Positions 55,113 to 63,850 of a stretch of DNA of 64,000 bases are shown here, piece after piece. Below the pieces are notes generated by a model, which was not told the DNA's origin, ran no database searches, and worked only from the letters and a program-made list of their open reading frames with translations. The stretch's first letter is position 1; each line of letters begins with the position of its first letter. The DNA is from Anaerobranca gottschalkii DSM 13577 (GTDB lineage Bacteria > Bacillota > Proteinivoracia > Proteinivoracales > Proteinivoracaceae), in contig NZ_FOIF01000002.1 in assembly GCF_900111575.1 (NCBI RefSeq), positions 62,001-126,000 on the forward strand, given 5' to 3'. Both the position numbers and the translations under genes were made by a program.

Positions 55113-55694
55113 ATGGAAACTGGGTTAATCCAAGTCTATACTGGTAATTCTAAAGGTAAAACAACTGCAGCACTAGGTCTTGCCATAAGGGCAATAGGCC
55201 ATGGTTTAAAAGTAAATTTTATACAGCTTATGAAAGGCAGTAATTATTATGGAGAATTGGTTACTATCCATCGGTTATATCCTGATATAGTCCATGCCCA
55301 ATTTGGCAGATCTTGTCCTAATAGTGGAAGTATTAAATTGGGGATCTCTAAGTGTACAGGTTGTGGCCGTTGCTTTATCAGAAAAGGTGAGGATATTACG
55401 GAAGATAAAAAAGAAATGGAAATAGCTTATGATTACATTAAAAAACAAATTAAAGGTGGCCAATTTCATATAATAATCCTAGATGAAATTTTAAATTGTA
55501 TTTACTTTGGTTTGATTACAGAGGAAGAAGTGTTAGATCTTTTCCGGATAAAACCTCCCCATGTAGAGTTGGTATTAACAGGTAGAAATGCTCCGGCAAG
55601 GATAATTGAAGAAGCTGATTTGGTGACTAATATGGAAAGTATTAAACATCCCTTTGAAAAAGGAATTAATGCTAGAAGGGGGATTGAATATTAA
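55113..55694 (+). CDS. CobO-type corrinoid adenosyltransferase with cysteine insert
   Basis: A 193-aa P-loop protein of the CobO/BtuR family, which adenosylates cob(I)alamin or corrinoid. The ATP loop is GNSKGKTTAALG (11-22). ILDEILNCIYFGLI and ELVLTGRNAPARIIEEADLVT are conserved blocks. Unlike ordinary CobO it carries an insert with C68 and CTGCGRC (C81, C84, C87) that could hold an Fe-S or zinc site. It starts directly after btuD (TAA ATG), so salvage and uptake are co-regulated by cobalamin. Confidence 0.88.
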   Translation: METGLIQVYTGNSKGKTTAALGLAIRAIGHGLKVNFIQLMKGSNYYGELVTIHRLYPDIVHAQFGRSCPNSGSIKLGISKCTGCGRCFIRKGEDITEDKKEMEIAYDYIKKQIKGGQFHIIILDEILNCIYFGLITEEEVLDLFRIKPPHVELVLTGRNAPARIIEEADLVTNMESIKHPFEKGINARRGIEY

Positions 55695-55770
55695 AAAAAT
55701 ATCTAGTAAAATATGCTAAGATAGGTTAAAATAAGAGAAGAACAACAATTATAGGAGTTGTACGTTTAAA

Positions 55771-56370
55771 ATGGAACACTATTTTAGTAAAAATCCCGGT
55801 GTAAAATCAGATAAAAAAACTTTTAGATATCAATTTAAAGGAGAAAATATCCTATTTAATTATGACCATGGTGTTTTTTCCATGGGTAAAGGGGATAGGG
55901 GAAGTGAAATTTTAATTAATACATTTATAGATAAAAACCCAAGCCTGGAAAATGAGGAGATTTTAGATTTAGGAACAGGCTATGGGTTTATTGGTGTTAT
56001 CCTAAAAAAGTATTATCCCCATATTAATTTAACAATGAGTGATATCAATTTAAGGGCTGTTGAACTTGCTAAGGAAAATATTAAACAAAATTCCTTAACT
56101 GCAACAGTTTTACAAAGTGATGGATTTGAACATATTTCTAAATCTTTTCATTATATATTATTTAATCCACCTATCAGGGTTGGAAAAGAAAAGGTTTATG
56201 AGCTTTTAAATTCCTGTCATCAGCATTTATTGCCAGGAGGAGAATTGTGGATAGTCGTAAGGGTAAAACAAGGAGCCAAATCTATGGGGAAATATTTGCA
56301 ATCTATTTTTAAGGGAGTAGAGACAGTTGAAAGGGAAGCAGGTTACCATATAATTAAAGCTATCAAATAA
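55771..56370 (+). CDS. Class I SAM-dependent methyltransferase, RsmC/YbxB-like
   Basis: A 199-aa methyltransferase: MEHYFSKNPGVKSD N-terminus, SAM motif DLGTGYGFIGVIL, and the catalytic NPPIR motif (NPPI for N-methylation of a base). These are hallmarks of the single-domain rRNA guanine-N2 methyltransferases annotated as YbxB in Firmicutes. The ribosome-binding site AGGAG lies unusually far (about 14 bases) from the ATG. Confidence 0.88.
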   Translation: MEHYFSKNPGVKSDKKTFRYQFKGENILFNYDHGVFSMGKGDRGSEILINTFIDKNPSLENEEILDLGTGYGFIGVILKKYYPHINLTMSDINLRAVELAKENIKQNSLTATVLQSDGFEHISKSFHYILFNPPIRVGKEKVYELLNSCHQHLLPGGELWIVVRVKQGAKSMGKYLQSIFKGVETVEREAGYHIIKAIK

Positions 56371-56448
56371 TTTTAATTGGTAAGCCGGAGTTTTCCCCTT
56401 TTTCTTTGTTTATTATCAGATTTTTACAATATGTTGGAGTGAATTAAA

Positions 56449-56601
56449 ATGGACCCCTTTGAAATTATGGAAAAAAATTTCCCTAAATTAATTAAAATAT
56501 TAACTTATTTAGGTATAATGATAATTGTAGTTCAAATACTCCTAAGTAACCCTACCATCAATAGGATGTTAGTACTTATAACCAGGTTGGAGGGTAGATA
56601 A
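56449..56601 (+). CDS. 50-aa single-span membrane peptide upstream of aroH
   Basis: MDPFEIMEKNFPKLIKILTY begins a 50-residue product with one hydrophobic segment (about 18-32) and a basic end. TTGGAGTG lies 8 bases before the ATG, and the TAA directly abuts the aroH ATG, implying coupled translation. No family recognised. Confidence 0.6.
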   Translation: MDPFEIMEKNFPKLIKILTYLGIMIIVVQILLSNPTINRMLVLITRLEGR

Positions 56602-56958
56602 ATGAAAGCTATAAGAGGAGCAACAACGGTAGAAATAAATAGAGAAGAAGATATTAAATTAAGGACTATTGAGTTAATGGAAAGGATAATTAAACTAAAT
56701 AGTCTAGAAATAGAAGATATTATTTCAATAATTTTTTCTGTAACTGAAGATTTAACTGCCTTTAATCCTGCCACAGCTTTTAGAGAGAGATTTGGGGGGG
56801 ATATCCCTCTTTTTTGTGTACAAGAAGCTAAATTTCAAGGGTCGCTAAAATATTGTATCAGGGTCTTAATCCATTGCAATAAAGAAAATGTTAAACATTG
56901 TTATTTACATAATGCCCAAAATTTGCGGCCTGATTTGGTCCAAAATGGAATTTCCTAG
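56602..56958 (+). CDS. aroH: Chorismate mutase, AroH type
   Basis: A 118-aa AroH-class chorismate mutase (chorismate to prephenate, Phe/Tyr synthesis). MKAIRGATTVEINREEDI supplies the N-terminal Arg. FSVTEDLTAFNPATAFRE holds the active-site segment, and CIRVLIHCNKE follows. GAGGGTAGA serves as ribosome-binding site. It is coupled to a DAHP synthase gene. Confidence 0.95.
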   Translation: MKAIRGATTVEINREEDIKLRTIELMERIIKLNSLEIEDIISIIFSVTEDLTAFNPATAFRERFGGDIPLFCVQEAKFQGSLKYCIRVLIHCNKENVKHCYLHNAQNLRPDLVQNGIS

Positions 56959-56970
56959 GAGGTGTATCCC

Positions 56971-57957
56971 TTGTTAATAATCCATAACTTTAAAAAATAT
57001 AAAGAAGAATATAATGAAATAATCGGCATAATTAAAGAGAAGGGGGAAGGATACACCGAAGAAGTTAAAGGGGATTTAGTCTATATTACTTACACTTGTG
57101 GTACTGAACTTAAGAAAATCCCTTGGGAAAGGTTTCAAGGTATCCAAAAGGCTGTCCCCTTAGATAAACCATATCACTTAGTAAGCAGAGATTATCAAGA
57201 GGAAGATACAGTTATAGACATTAATGGGGTAAAAATAGGAAAAGAAAAGGTTATCATTGCCGGACCATGTGCTATAGAAAGCGAGGAACAATTAGAAAGG
57301 ATTGCTGCTTTTTTACATGAACAGGGAGTTAAAATTTTAAGGGGAGGTGCTTATAAGCCCCGAACATCTCCTTATAGTTTTCAAGGATTAAAGGAAGAGG
57401 GACTAATATTACTTCAAAGAATTGGGAAAAAATATAATATGGTTACCGTTACTGAAGCGGTAAGTTTACACACCCTAGATAAAGTAGCCCAATATAGTGA
57501 TATTATCCAAATTGGAGCAAGAAATATGGCTAACTATGAACTTTTAAAGGCGGTGGGAAAATACCAAAAACCAGTGTTACTTAAAAGGGGGATGGCTTCT
57601 ACAATTGAAGAATTTTTAACTGCAGCAGAATATATTGTATCAGAGGGCAACAAAAATGTAATTTTATGTGAAAGGGGTATAAGGACTTTTGAAACTTATA
57701 CTAGAAACACCTTAGATTTATCCGCTGTAGCAAGTATTAAAAAATTATCCCATTTACCGATAATTGTAGATCCTAGCCATGGCACAGGAAAATGGTTTTT
57801 AGTAACCCCTATGGCTAAAGGGGCATTGGCATGTGGTGCCGATGGGATTATGGTGGAAGTACATCATGATCCACTAAAGGCTTTATCAGATGGTGAGCAA
57901 TCTTTAAATTTTATTAATTTTAGAAATCTAAAAGAAGAAATAGCTATATTTATGTGA
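56971..57957 (+). CDS. aroF: 3-deoxy-7-phosphoheptulonate (DAHP) synthase
   Basis: A 328-aa type I-beta DAHP synthase, first step of the shikimate pathway. A roughly 65-residue N-terminal regulatory-like extension precedes the barrel. KVIIAGPCAIESEEQL, LRGGAYKPRTSPYSFQG and VDPSHGTGKW are catalytic/metal motifs. TTG at 56971 is 8 bases after TAGGAGG, so it is preferred over GTG at 56962. Linkage to aroH suggests feedback control by the mutase product. Confidence 0.93.
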   Translation: MLIIHNFKKYKEEYNEIIGIIKEKGEGYTEEVKGDLVYITYTCGTELKKIPWERFQGIQKAVPLDKPYHLVSRDYQEEDTVIDINGVKIGKEKVIIAGPCAIESEEQLERIAAFLHEQGVKILRGGAYKPRTSPYSFQGLKEEGLILLQRIGKKYNMVTVTEAVSLHTLDKVAQYSDIIQIGARNMANYELLKAVGKYQKPVLLKRGMASTIEEFLTAAEYIVSEGNKNVILCERGIRTFETYTRNTLDLSAVASIKKLSHLPIIVDPSHGTGKWFLVTPMAKGALACGADGIMVEVHHDPLKALSDGEQSLNFINFRNLKEEIAIFM

Positions 57958-58005
57958 GGAAAAAATCAGAATAAAAACTGAAATATTTTAAAGGATATTT
58001 AATTA

Positions 58006-58017
58006 TTTTGTCGAAAA
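58006..58017 (+). promoter_or_regulatory. Spo0A-box-like site upstream of cmk
   Basis: TTTTGTCGAAAA matches the extended 0A-box consensus around TGTCGAA. Only 53 bases before cmk, the first gene of a run that reaches the YIEGIA sporulation cluster. No clear sigma-A promoter is seen beside it. Confidence 0.5.
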
Positions 58018-58069
58018 TATATCATTGTGTTGATTTTAGGTTTTAGAAAAATAGGGAGGGAGTTTTTTA

Positions 58070-58750
58070 GTGAAACCCATAAAAATAGCCATAGACGGTC
58101 CGGCAGGTGCAGGGAAAAGTACTGTGGCAAAAAGGCTAGCAAAAGAACTAGGATATTACTATATTGATACAGGTGCAATGTACAGAGCATTAACTTTCAA
58201 AGCTTTAAAGAAAAAATATAATATCAATGATGAAGATAGTTTAAAAGAGTTGTTAAAGAAAACAACTATAGAAATAAGAAAAAATGGTTGTTGTGAAAAT
58301 CAAATCTACATCGATAATAAAAATGTAACCTATGAAATAAGGCAACCTGAAGTTTCTAACCATGTTTCCATAGTAGCAAAATCAAAACATGTAAGGGATT
58401 ACATGTTAGATTTACAAAGGAAAATGGCAAGTCAAGGTGGCGTTGTGATGGATGGTAGAGATATTGGTTCTGTAGTATTACCCAACGCTGAAGTAAAATT
58501 TTTCCTAACAGCTTCTTTAGAAGCAAGGGCTAAACGGAGACAGCAGGAATTAGAGAAAAAGGGATATTACAGTGACTTAGAAACCATTGCTGAAGAAATA
58601 GCCTTACGGGATAAAATAGATCAGGAGAGGGAATACTCCCCGTTAATTCAATGCCCTGATGCTATTTATATAGATACATCTAATTATACCGTTGATGAAG
58701 TTGTTGAAATACTAAAAAAAGAAATTGAGAAAAAGTTGGCAGAAAATTAG
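58070..58750 (+). CDS. cmk: Cytidylate kinase
   Basis: A 226-aa (d)CMP kinase: P-loop [30 protein letters not shown], and [17 protein letters not shown] start with GGGAGGG 9 bases upstream. Followed by ispH-S1 at 8 bases, the usual clostridial pairing. Confidence 0.97.
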   Translation: MKPIKIAIDGPAGAGKSTVAKRLAKELGYYYIDTGAMYRALTFKALKKKYNINDEDSLKELLKKTTIEIRKNGCCENQIYIDNKNVTYEIRQPEVSNHVSIVAKSKHVRDYMLDLQRKMASQGGVVMDGRDIGSVVLPNAEVKFFLTASLEARAKRRQQELEKKGYYSDLETIAEEIALRDKIDQEREYSPLIQCPDAIYIDTSNYTVDEVVEILKKEIEKKLAEN

Positions 58751-58758
58751 GTGATAAA

Positions 58759-60507
58759 ATGGAGATTATTATTGCTAAACATTCGGGGTTTTGTAAAGGG
58801 GTAAAGGGTGTAGTAGAGTTGGTAGAAAGTCATATTTCACCAAATACAATCACTTACGGACCGATAGTCCATAATAATTCTGTAGTTAATTATTTTAAAG
58901 AAAAAGGGGTAGACTATATAGATACCCAAGATGAAGGGGAATTGGGGAGAATTAAGAACAAGAGGATTATTATAAGAGCCCATGGAGTTCCTCCGAGGAT
59001 AATAAAGGCACTAGAAGAAAATAATCAAATTATTGATGGTACTTGTCCCTTTGTAAAAAAAGTTCAAAAGTTAGCTAAAGAAGGGATAGATAAGGGTAGA
59101 AATCTCCTGATATTAGGGGAAAAAGAACACCCAGAAATTATAGGAATTAATGGTTGGGCGGAAAATAAAGGCTTGATAATAAAGGATTTAGAAGAATTAA
59201 AGGGTATCAACTTGTATTTTCCTTTAACTATCGTTGCTCAAACTACCTTTAAAGGGGAAAAATTTACTGAAATAATTAAATTTATATTAGATAAATATCC
59301 CGGGGAAGATATTGAAGTACACAATACAATTTGTGGAGCAACCCACCAAAGACAAAAAGCAGTAATTGATCTTGCCAAAGAAGTTGATCTTTGCCTAGTA
59401 ATTGGTGGTAAAAATAGTTCTAACACAAGGAAACTCACGTCTATTTGTCAAGAAATAGGCGTGGTTACATATCAAATTGAAGAAGCTCACCAGATAGATC
59501 CAAAGTGGCTAAAAAATGTCAAAAAGCTTGGAATCATAGGTGGAGCATCTACACCTGATTGGACAATAAGGGAGGTATTAGGTATGGTAAATGAAATGAA
59601 TGAAATGCTAAATGAACAGCACCATGAGGAAGGCCAAGGGGTAAACGAAATTTGGCAAAGGCTTGAAGAAGCTCACCAAAAAGGTGAAATTATCACTGGT
59701 ATAGTTAAAGAAGTGGTTAAAGGAGGATTGCTAGTGGATTTAGGGGTAGAAGCCTTTATGCCAGCTTCTTTGCTAGATACAAAGTATATTGAAGATTTAA
59801 ATCAGTTTGTAGGACAAGAGCTTAAGTTCTTTGTTAAGGAACTAGATAAAGAAAGAAATAAGATTATCCTCTCCAGAAAAGATGTACTAATAAAAGAACA
59901 AAAGGAAAAAGAACAGGAAATTCTACAGAATCTAAAAGAAGGACAAAAAGTAAAGGGAATTGTAAGAAGAATGACCGATTTCGGTGTTTTTGTAGATTTA
60001 GGTGGTATAGATGGCCTTATCCATGTATCAAATCTAAGTTGGGAAAAGGTAGATGATCCTAGTACAGTGTTGGAAGTAGGTCAAGAGGTAGAAGCAGTGG
60101 TTTTAAAAGTAGATGCCGAAAAAGGAAAGGTATCTTTAAGTTTAAAAGCAACACAGCCAAGTCCCTTTGAAGTTCATGCTAAGAACTTGAAAAAAGGAGA
60201 TATCATAACAGGAAAAGTAGTAAGATTAGCAGATTTTGGGGCATTTGTTCAAATAGCTCCAAATGTAGACGGATTAGTACATGTTTCTCAAATCTCAGAT
60301 GAACACATTAAAAAACCAGGGGATGTTTTATCTATTGGTCAAGAAGTTAAAGTTAAGGTATTAGATGTAGATGTTGCTGCTAAAAAACTAAGCCTTTCTA
60401 TTAAAGAAGCTAAACCAAAAGAAGACTTTACTAAATATGAACAAAATGAAAATTTAAATGTAACCCTAGGAGAACGTTTCGGAGATTTATTTAAAAAAGA
60501 GGAATAA
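58759..60507 (+). CDS. ispH: IspH-ribosomal S1 fusion (HMBPP reductase / S1-like protein)
   Basis: A 582-aa fusion. Residues 1-~280 are IspH, the last enzyme of the MEP isoprenoid pathway, with the three Fe-S cysteines C12, C96 and C192 and motif HGVPPR. Residues ~308-550 hold three S1 RNA-binding repeats (starting near 309, 395 and 480; e.g. [18 protein letters not shown] and [19 protein letters not shown]). The fusion is characteristic of Clostridia. It has three repeats, fewer than the four often seen. Only the IspH half has an enzymatic role; the S1 part may act in translation. ATG after AGGTGATAA. Confidence 0.95.
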   Translation: MEIIIAKHSGFCKGVKGVVELVESHISPNTITYGPIVHNNSVVNYFKEKGVDYIDTQDEGELGRIKNKRIIIRAHGVPPRIIKALEENNQIIDGTCPFVKKVQKLAKEGIDKGRNLLILGEKEHPEIIGINGWAENKGLIIKDLEELKGINLYFPLTIVAQTTFKGEKFTEIIKFILDKYPGEDIEVHNTICGATHQRQKAVIDLAKEVDLCLVIGGKNSSNTRKLTSICQEIGVVTYQIEEAHQIDPKWLKNVKKLGIIGGASTPDWTIREVLGMVNEMNEMLNEQHHEEGQGVNEIWQRLEEAHQKGEIITGIVKEVVKGGLLVDLGVEAFMPASLLDTKYIEDLNQFVGQELKFFVKELDKERNKIILSRKDVLIKEQKEKEQEILQNLKEGQKVKGIVRRMTDFGVFVDLGGIDGLIHVSNLSWEKVDDPSTVLEVGQEVEAVVLKVDAEKGKVSLSLKATQPSPFEVHAKNLKKGDIITGKVVRLADFGAFVQIAPNVDGLVHVSQISDEHIKKPGDVLSIGQEVKVKVLDVDVAAKKLSLSIKEAKPKEDFTKYEQNENLNVTLGERFGDLFKKEE

Positions 60508-60520
60508 AGAGGAGTAAAAA

Positions 60521-60567
60521 ATACCTAACAGGTAAGTTAAAAACCTTATCTGTTAGGTATTTTTTTA
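60521..60567 (+). terminator. Terminator after ispH-S1
   Basis: ATACCTAACAG (60521-60531) pairs with CTGTTAGGTAT (60550-60560), an inner GTAAG/CTTAT stem extends it, and seven T follow. Confidence 0.92.
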
Positions 60568-60651
60568 TCTGTTAATTATACATAGTAATTACTCTACAGG
60601 GAAAATATATTTATAGAGTAAAAAAAAGGTTAAGATAGGAGGAAAATTATT

Positions 60652-61440
60652 ATGCCAGTTGGTCCAATAACTTTAACAATAGTTACAGTATTAATTTTTT
60701 TCGGTTTAGCCCAAAGGGTACTAGACAGAATGCGTCTTACAGATAAAGCTGCCTTTGCCTTTATTGGTGCTATGTTTTTTGGAGCTTATATTCCTGATAT
60801 ACCTTTATTTAGAGGTCTGAGTATTAACGTTGGAGGAGGTATAGTTCCTCTAATCTTAGTAGGTTATTTATTTGTTAAAGCTGGAACAGCAAGGGAAAAA
60901 ATCAGAGCTATTTTAGCATCTTTAGCTGCGGCAGTAGCTGTCTTTGCAGTAGAAAGATTTATGCCATCTGAACCAGGGCAAATGATTATCGATCCTTTAT
61001 ATATGAGCGCAATAGTGGCAGGGGTCATAGGTTATTTAGCTGGTAGGTCTAGAAGGAGTTCCTTTATCGCCGGGATTATGGGTATTATTTTAACAGATAT
61101 TTATTATGCAATTTCTTTACTCATTTCCGGTAATAGAGGGGGAACTACTATTGGGGGAGCTGGAATTTACGATGCTGTAGTAATAGCTGGTATTTTAGCT
61201 GTAGTTTTAGCAGAAGTTGTTGGTGAAACTCGAGAAAGGCTTCAAGGAGGACCCGATGAAGATCGGCCAGAAGATTTAAAGAAACATTTAAAAGGGGTAG
61301 AATTTGCTAATATGCTTAAAAACCTAGAAGAAGATTGGGAAAAGGATTTTAACGATAATACTACTCAAGATATGGATAATAAAATAGCATCCCTTGAAGA
61401 AAAAAGAAAACAAGGAGCAAGGGATAAAAACAAAAAATAA
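60652..61440 (+). CDS. DUF1614 family integral membrane protein
   Basis: A 262-aa protein with about six to seven hydrophobic segments in residues 1-~190 (PVGPITLTIVTVLIFFGL; GGGIVPLILVGYLFVKAG; GVIGYLAGRSRRSSFIAG). A charged soluble tail follows (about 200-262). The DUF1614 family is found near YIEGIA/SpoIIP genes in spore formers. Function unknown; the charged tail may dock onto partners. AGGAGG precedes the ATG. Confidence 0.8.
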   Translation: MPVGPITLTIVTVLIFFGLAQRVLDRMRLTDKAAFAFIGAMFFGAYIPDIPLFRGLSINVGGGIVPLILVGYLFVKAGTAREKIRAILASLAAAVAVFAVERFMPSEPGQMIIDPLYMSAIVAGVIGYLAGRSRRSSFIAGIMGIILTDIYYAISLLISGNRGGTTIGGAGIYDAVVIAGILAVVLAEVVGETRERLQGGPDEDRPEDLKKHLKGVEFANMLKNLEEDWEKDFNDNTTQDMDNKIASLEEKRKQGARDKNKK

Positions 61441-61453
61441 GGGGGATAGGAAA

Positions 61454-62677
61454 ATGCAAAGGATTAAATTATTATATTTTATACTTATAGTCTCAATGGT
61501 AACTTTAATTGGTTTAAACTATCAATCTAAAATGGTAACAAATGAAAGTATTATAGAGGAATTCTTTGATTTTTTGGAGTTAACAGAATTAGAGCCAGGG
61601 CAATATTATACTATGATCGATGATGAAGGAAATATCATCTTACAATCTGCTAGGATAATGCATGTAGGAGACCAATTTATTAATAATCAAAACAGACTTT
61701 ATGAAGTATATGAAGTTGATAGAGACAAACTCATAGCTAAGGCTAAATATCTTAAAGATATTAACTTAGCAGAAGAGCCAAGGAAAAGTCTTTTTCAAAC
61801 AATAGTATCCCGCTTTACTTTTACCACTAAAGAAGTGAAAACTGAAAACAAAGGACCAATTGCCATTTACCATACCCATTCCAGTGAATCATATGTACCA
61901 ACTGATGGAACTGAAAGTAAAGATGGTAATGGTGGTATTTATGATGTTGGTCGTGCCTTTAAAGAAGCATTAGAACAGCGGGGAATAGAAGTTGTCTGGT
62001 CAGAAGCAAATCATGACCCCCATGACTCAGGGGCATATAAAAGGTCAAGAAGGACTGCCGATAAACTCCTAAACAAACAACCTGCTGCCATTTTTGATGT
62101 CCATCGGGATGCTGTTCCTGCAGAGCAATATGAAGGTGAAGCAGATGGTGAACCGGTAGCCCAAATTATGTTTGTCGTTGGGCAACAAAATCAAAATGTG
62201 GAACAAAATAAAAGGTTTGCCGAAGGTCTTAAAAAAGTGGCAGATGAACAAAATCCAGATTTAATAAAAGGAATTTTCATGGCAAAAGGGAACTATAATC
62301 AAGACCTTTCCCCAAGGGCTTTGTTGTTGGAGGTAGGAACTTATCAACAAGAAAAAGATTTGGCTATTTCAGGGATAGAATCCTTTGTAGATGTGGTAGC
62401 TGCCTATGTTTACGGTGACAACCCCCAACAATCTGCTCCAGGTGGAGATGGTGGAGGAAATGAACAAGCTCAAACACCGGCGGCTAGAGATACTAGAAAT
62501 ACTGGAGGAAGAACAATCCTTTGGATTTTAGGATTAGCAGCTCTAGGTGCAGTAGCATTTTTAGCAATAAATAGTGGTAGTTTGAAAGATGTAGGGGAAA
62601 AATTGAAAAACTTTACCACTAAAGAGTTTACTTCTACCTTAAAAGGTAAAAATAAAAGTAAAAAAAGAAAAAAATAG
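61454..62677 (+). CDS. Second SpoIIP-like sporulation amidase, with C-terminal anchor
   Basis: A 407-aa protein. An N-terminal membrane segment (about 5-23) precedes a region that differs from spoIIP. The amidase domain (about 130-320) has AIYHTHSSESYVPTDG, DVHRDAVP and ALLLEVGTYQQEKDL. A Gly/Thr-rich linker, a second hydrophobic helix (about 357-375) and a Lys-rich tail end the protein, so both ends can be in the membrane. This anchor is absent from the gene at 19375. ATG at 61454 has AAGGGGGATAGG upstream; the longer frame is not needed. It is likely to act on forespore peptidoglycan, but it may be a specialised paralogue. Confidence 0.88.
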   Translation: MQRIKLLYFILIVSMVTLIGLNYQSKMVTNESIIEEFFDFLELTELEPGQYYTMIDDEGNIILQSARIMHVGDQFINNQNRLYEVYEVDRDKLIAKAKYLKDINLAEEPRKSLFQTIVSRFTFTTKEVKTENKGPIAIYHTHSSESYVPTDGTESKDGNGGIYDVGRAFKEALEQRGIEVVWSEANHDPHDSGAYKRSRRTADKLLNKQPAAIFDVHRDAVPAEQYEGEADGEPVAQIMFVVGQQNQNVEQNKRFAEGLKKVADEQNPDLIKGIFMAKGNYNQDLSPRALLLEVGTYQQEKDLAISGIESFVDVVAAYVYGDNPQQSAPGGDGGGNEQAQTPAARDTRNTGGRTILWILGLAALGAVAFLAINSGSLKDVGEKLKNFTTKEFTSTLKGKNKSKKRKK

Positions 62678-62691
62678 GAATTGGTGAGATT

Positions 62692-63612
62692 ATGAAAAAT
62701 CATCTTGAAATAATTTTTTTTACCACCATTGTGGGAACAATAGCCCGTTTAATAATGTTGAGATTAGATTATAGACAGTATCCAACTTACCCCCATGGTG
62801 CAATAACCCATCTTTCCCTAGGCTTTATAGCTGCAGCTTTAGGTTCAGTGGCTATTCCCGCTCTAATCGAGCAAGAGTACACTGCAGTAACATTCTTAGC
62901 TTTAGCAGCACAACAATTTAGAGAGATAAGGAATATGGAAAGGGAAACCTTGTCAAAACTAGAACCTTCAGAATTAGTTCCTAGGGGAGATGAGTTTATT
63001 GAGGGAATAGCCCGGGCCTTTGAAGCTAGAAGCTATTTAGTAATCCTAATAGCAATATTTACATCTGCTGCAACTTGGCTTTTAAACCTTCGTTTTGGTT
63101 TGTTCTGGGCAATTTTAGGAGGGTTAGCCTTTTCCGTTATTCTACTATTTGTTGCTATTAGATATATGGAAGGAAAACGGATTTCAGATATAGCAGATGT
63201 CGATGAAGGGAAAATACATTTTAAAGAAGCGAACCTTTTTGTAGATGATATTCAAATTATGAATTTAGGTATGGAAGAAGCTAAAAATATCATTTTAGAA
63301 AAGGGCTTAGCAGTTGTTATTAGACCTAAAGATAAAGATGGAGTACCAATTTTAGCTAATGTAGGACAAAGGCAAGCTATTGCCCACATTGCAGCTACTT
63401 TATTAGGTATTCATAAAGAAACTGATTCTGCGGAATTTACCCCTTTAGTGAGGCGTAATTTAGAAACAGGGGCAGTGGCTTTAATCTTAGTACCAACCCA
63501 TGGCGTAATGGAAGATTTAATTGATGCCGTAGAACGAACACCGGTTCTAGAAAGTGCCATAGCTAAGCCTTCAAGGGCAGGAATTTATCATAATAGAGGA
63601 AAAAGAAAATAA
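62692..63612 (+). CDS. YIEGIA family membrane protein
   Basis: A 306-aa protein. Hydrophobic segments are near 5-22, 40-65 and 110-160 (two adjacent helices). The family name motif appears here as FIEGIARAFEARSYLV, with F for Y. The C-terminal cytoplasmic part (about 170-306) has FVDDIQIMNLGMEEAKNII. It is a conserved spore-former protein of unknown biochemical role. It overlaps no gene but is 14 bases after the SpoIIP-like gene. Confidence 0.9.
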   Translation: MKNHLEIIFFTTIVGTIARLIMLRLDYRQYPTYPHGAITHLSLGFIAAALGSVAIPALIEQEYTAVTFLALAAQQFREIRNMERETLSKLEPSELVPRGDEFIEGIARAFEARSYLVILIAIFTSAATWLLNLRFGLFWAILGGLAFSVILLFVAIRYMEGKRISDIADVDEGKIHFKEANLFVDDIQIMNLGMEEAKNIILEKGLAVVIRPKDKDGVPILANVGQRQAIAHIAATLLGIHKETDSAEFTPLVRRNLETGAVALILVPTHGVMEDLIDAVERTPVLESAIAKPSRAGIYHNRGKRK

Positions 63613-63634
63613 AAGTTAAAGATAGGGTGGTAAA

Positions 63635-63838
63635 ATGGATATACAATTAACAAAAACGATAGTGGCAGTAGTTATAACCCCTGAAGATCAAGATAAAGTA
63701 AAAGGCGGGGGTTTTGCCCCCGTATTTATTGCAAAGGATAGGGAAGAACAACAAAAAATTTCAACTTATTTATCTAGAATAACTACTAGTGTAATTCACG
63801 ATTTGGAAAACGGGGTGCTGGTATTAGCTAAACACTAG
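63635..63838 (+). CDS. Capping complex subunit for YIEGIA
   Basis: A 67-aa protein: DIQLTKTIVAVVITPEDQDK, then GGGFAPVFIAKDREEQQKI. This matches the small partner annotated as capping complex subunit for YIEGIA in clostridia. It follows YIEGIA by 22 bases with a TAGGGTGG site. Confidence 0.88.
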   Translation: MDIQLTKTIVAVVITPEDQDKVKGGGFAPVFIAKDREEQQKISTYLSRITTSVIHDLENGVLVLAKH

Positions 63839-63850
63839 GGAGTGGTAACT

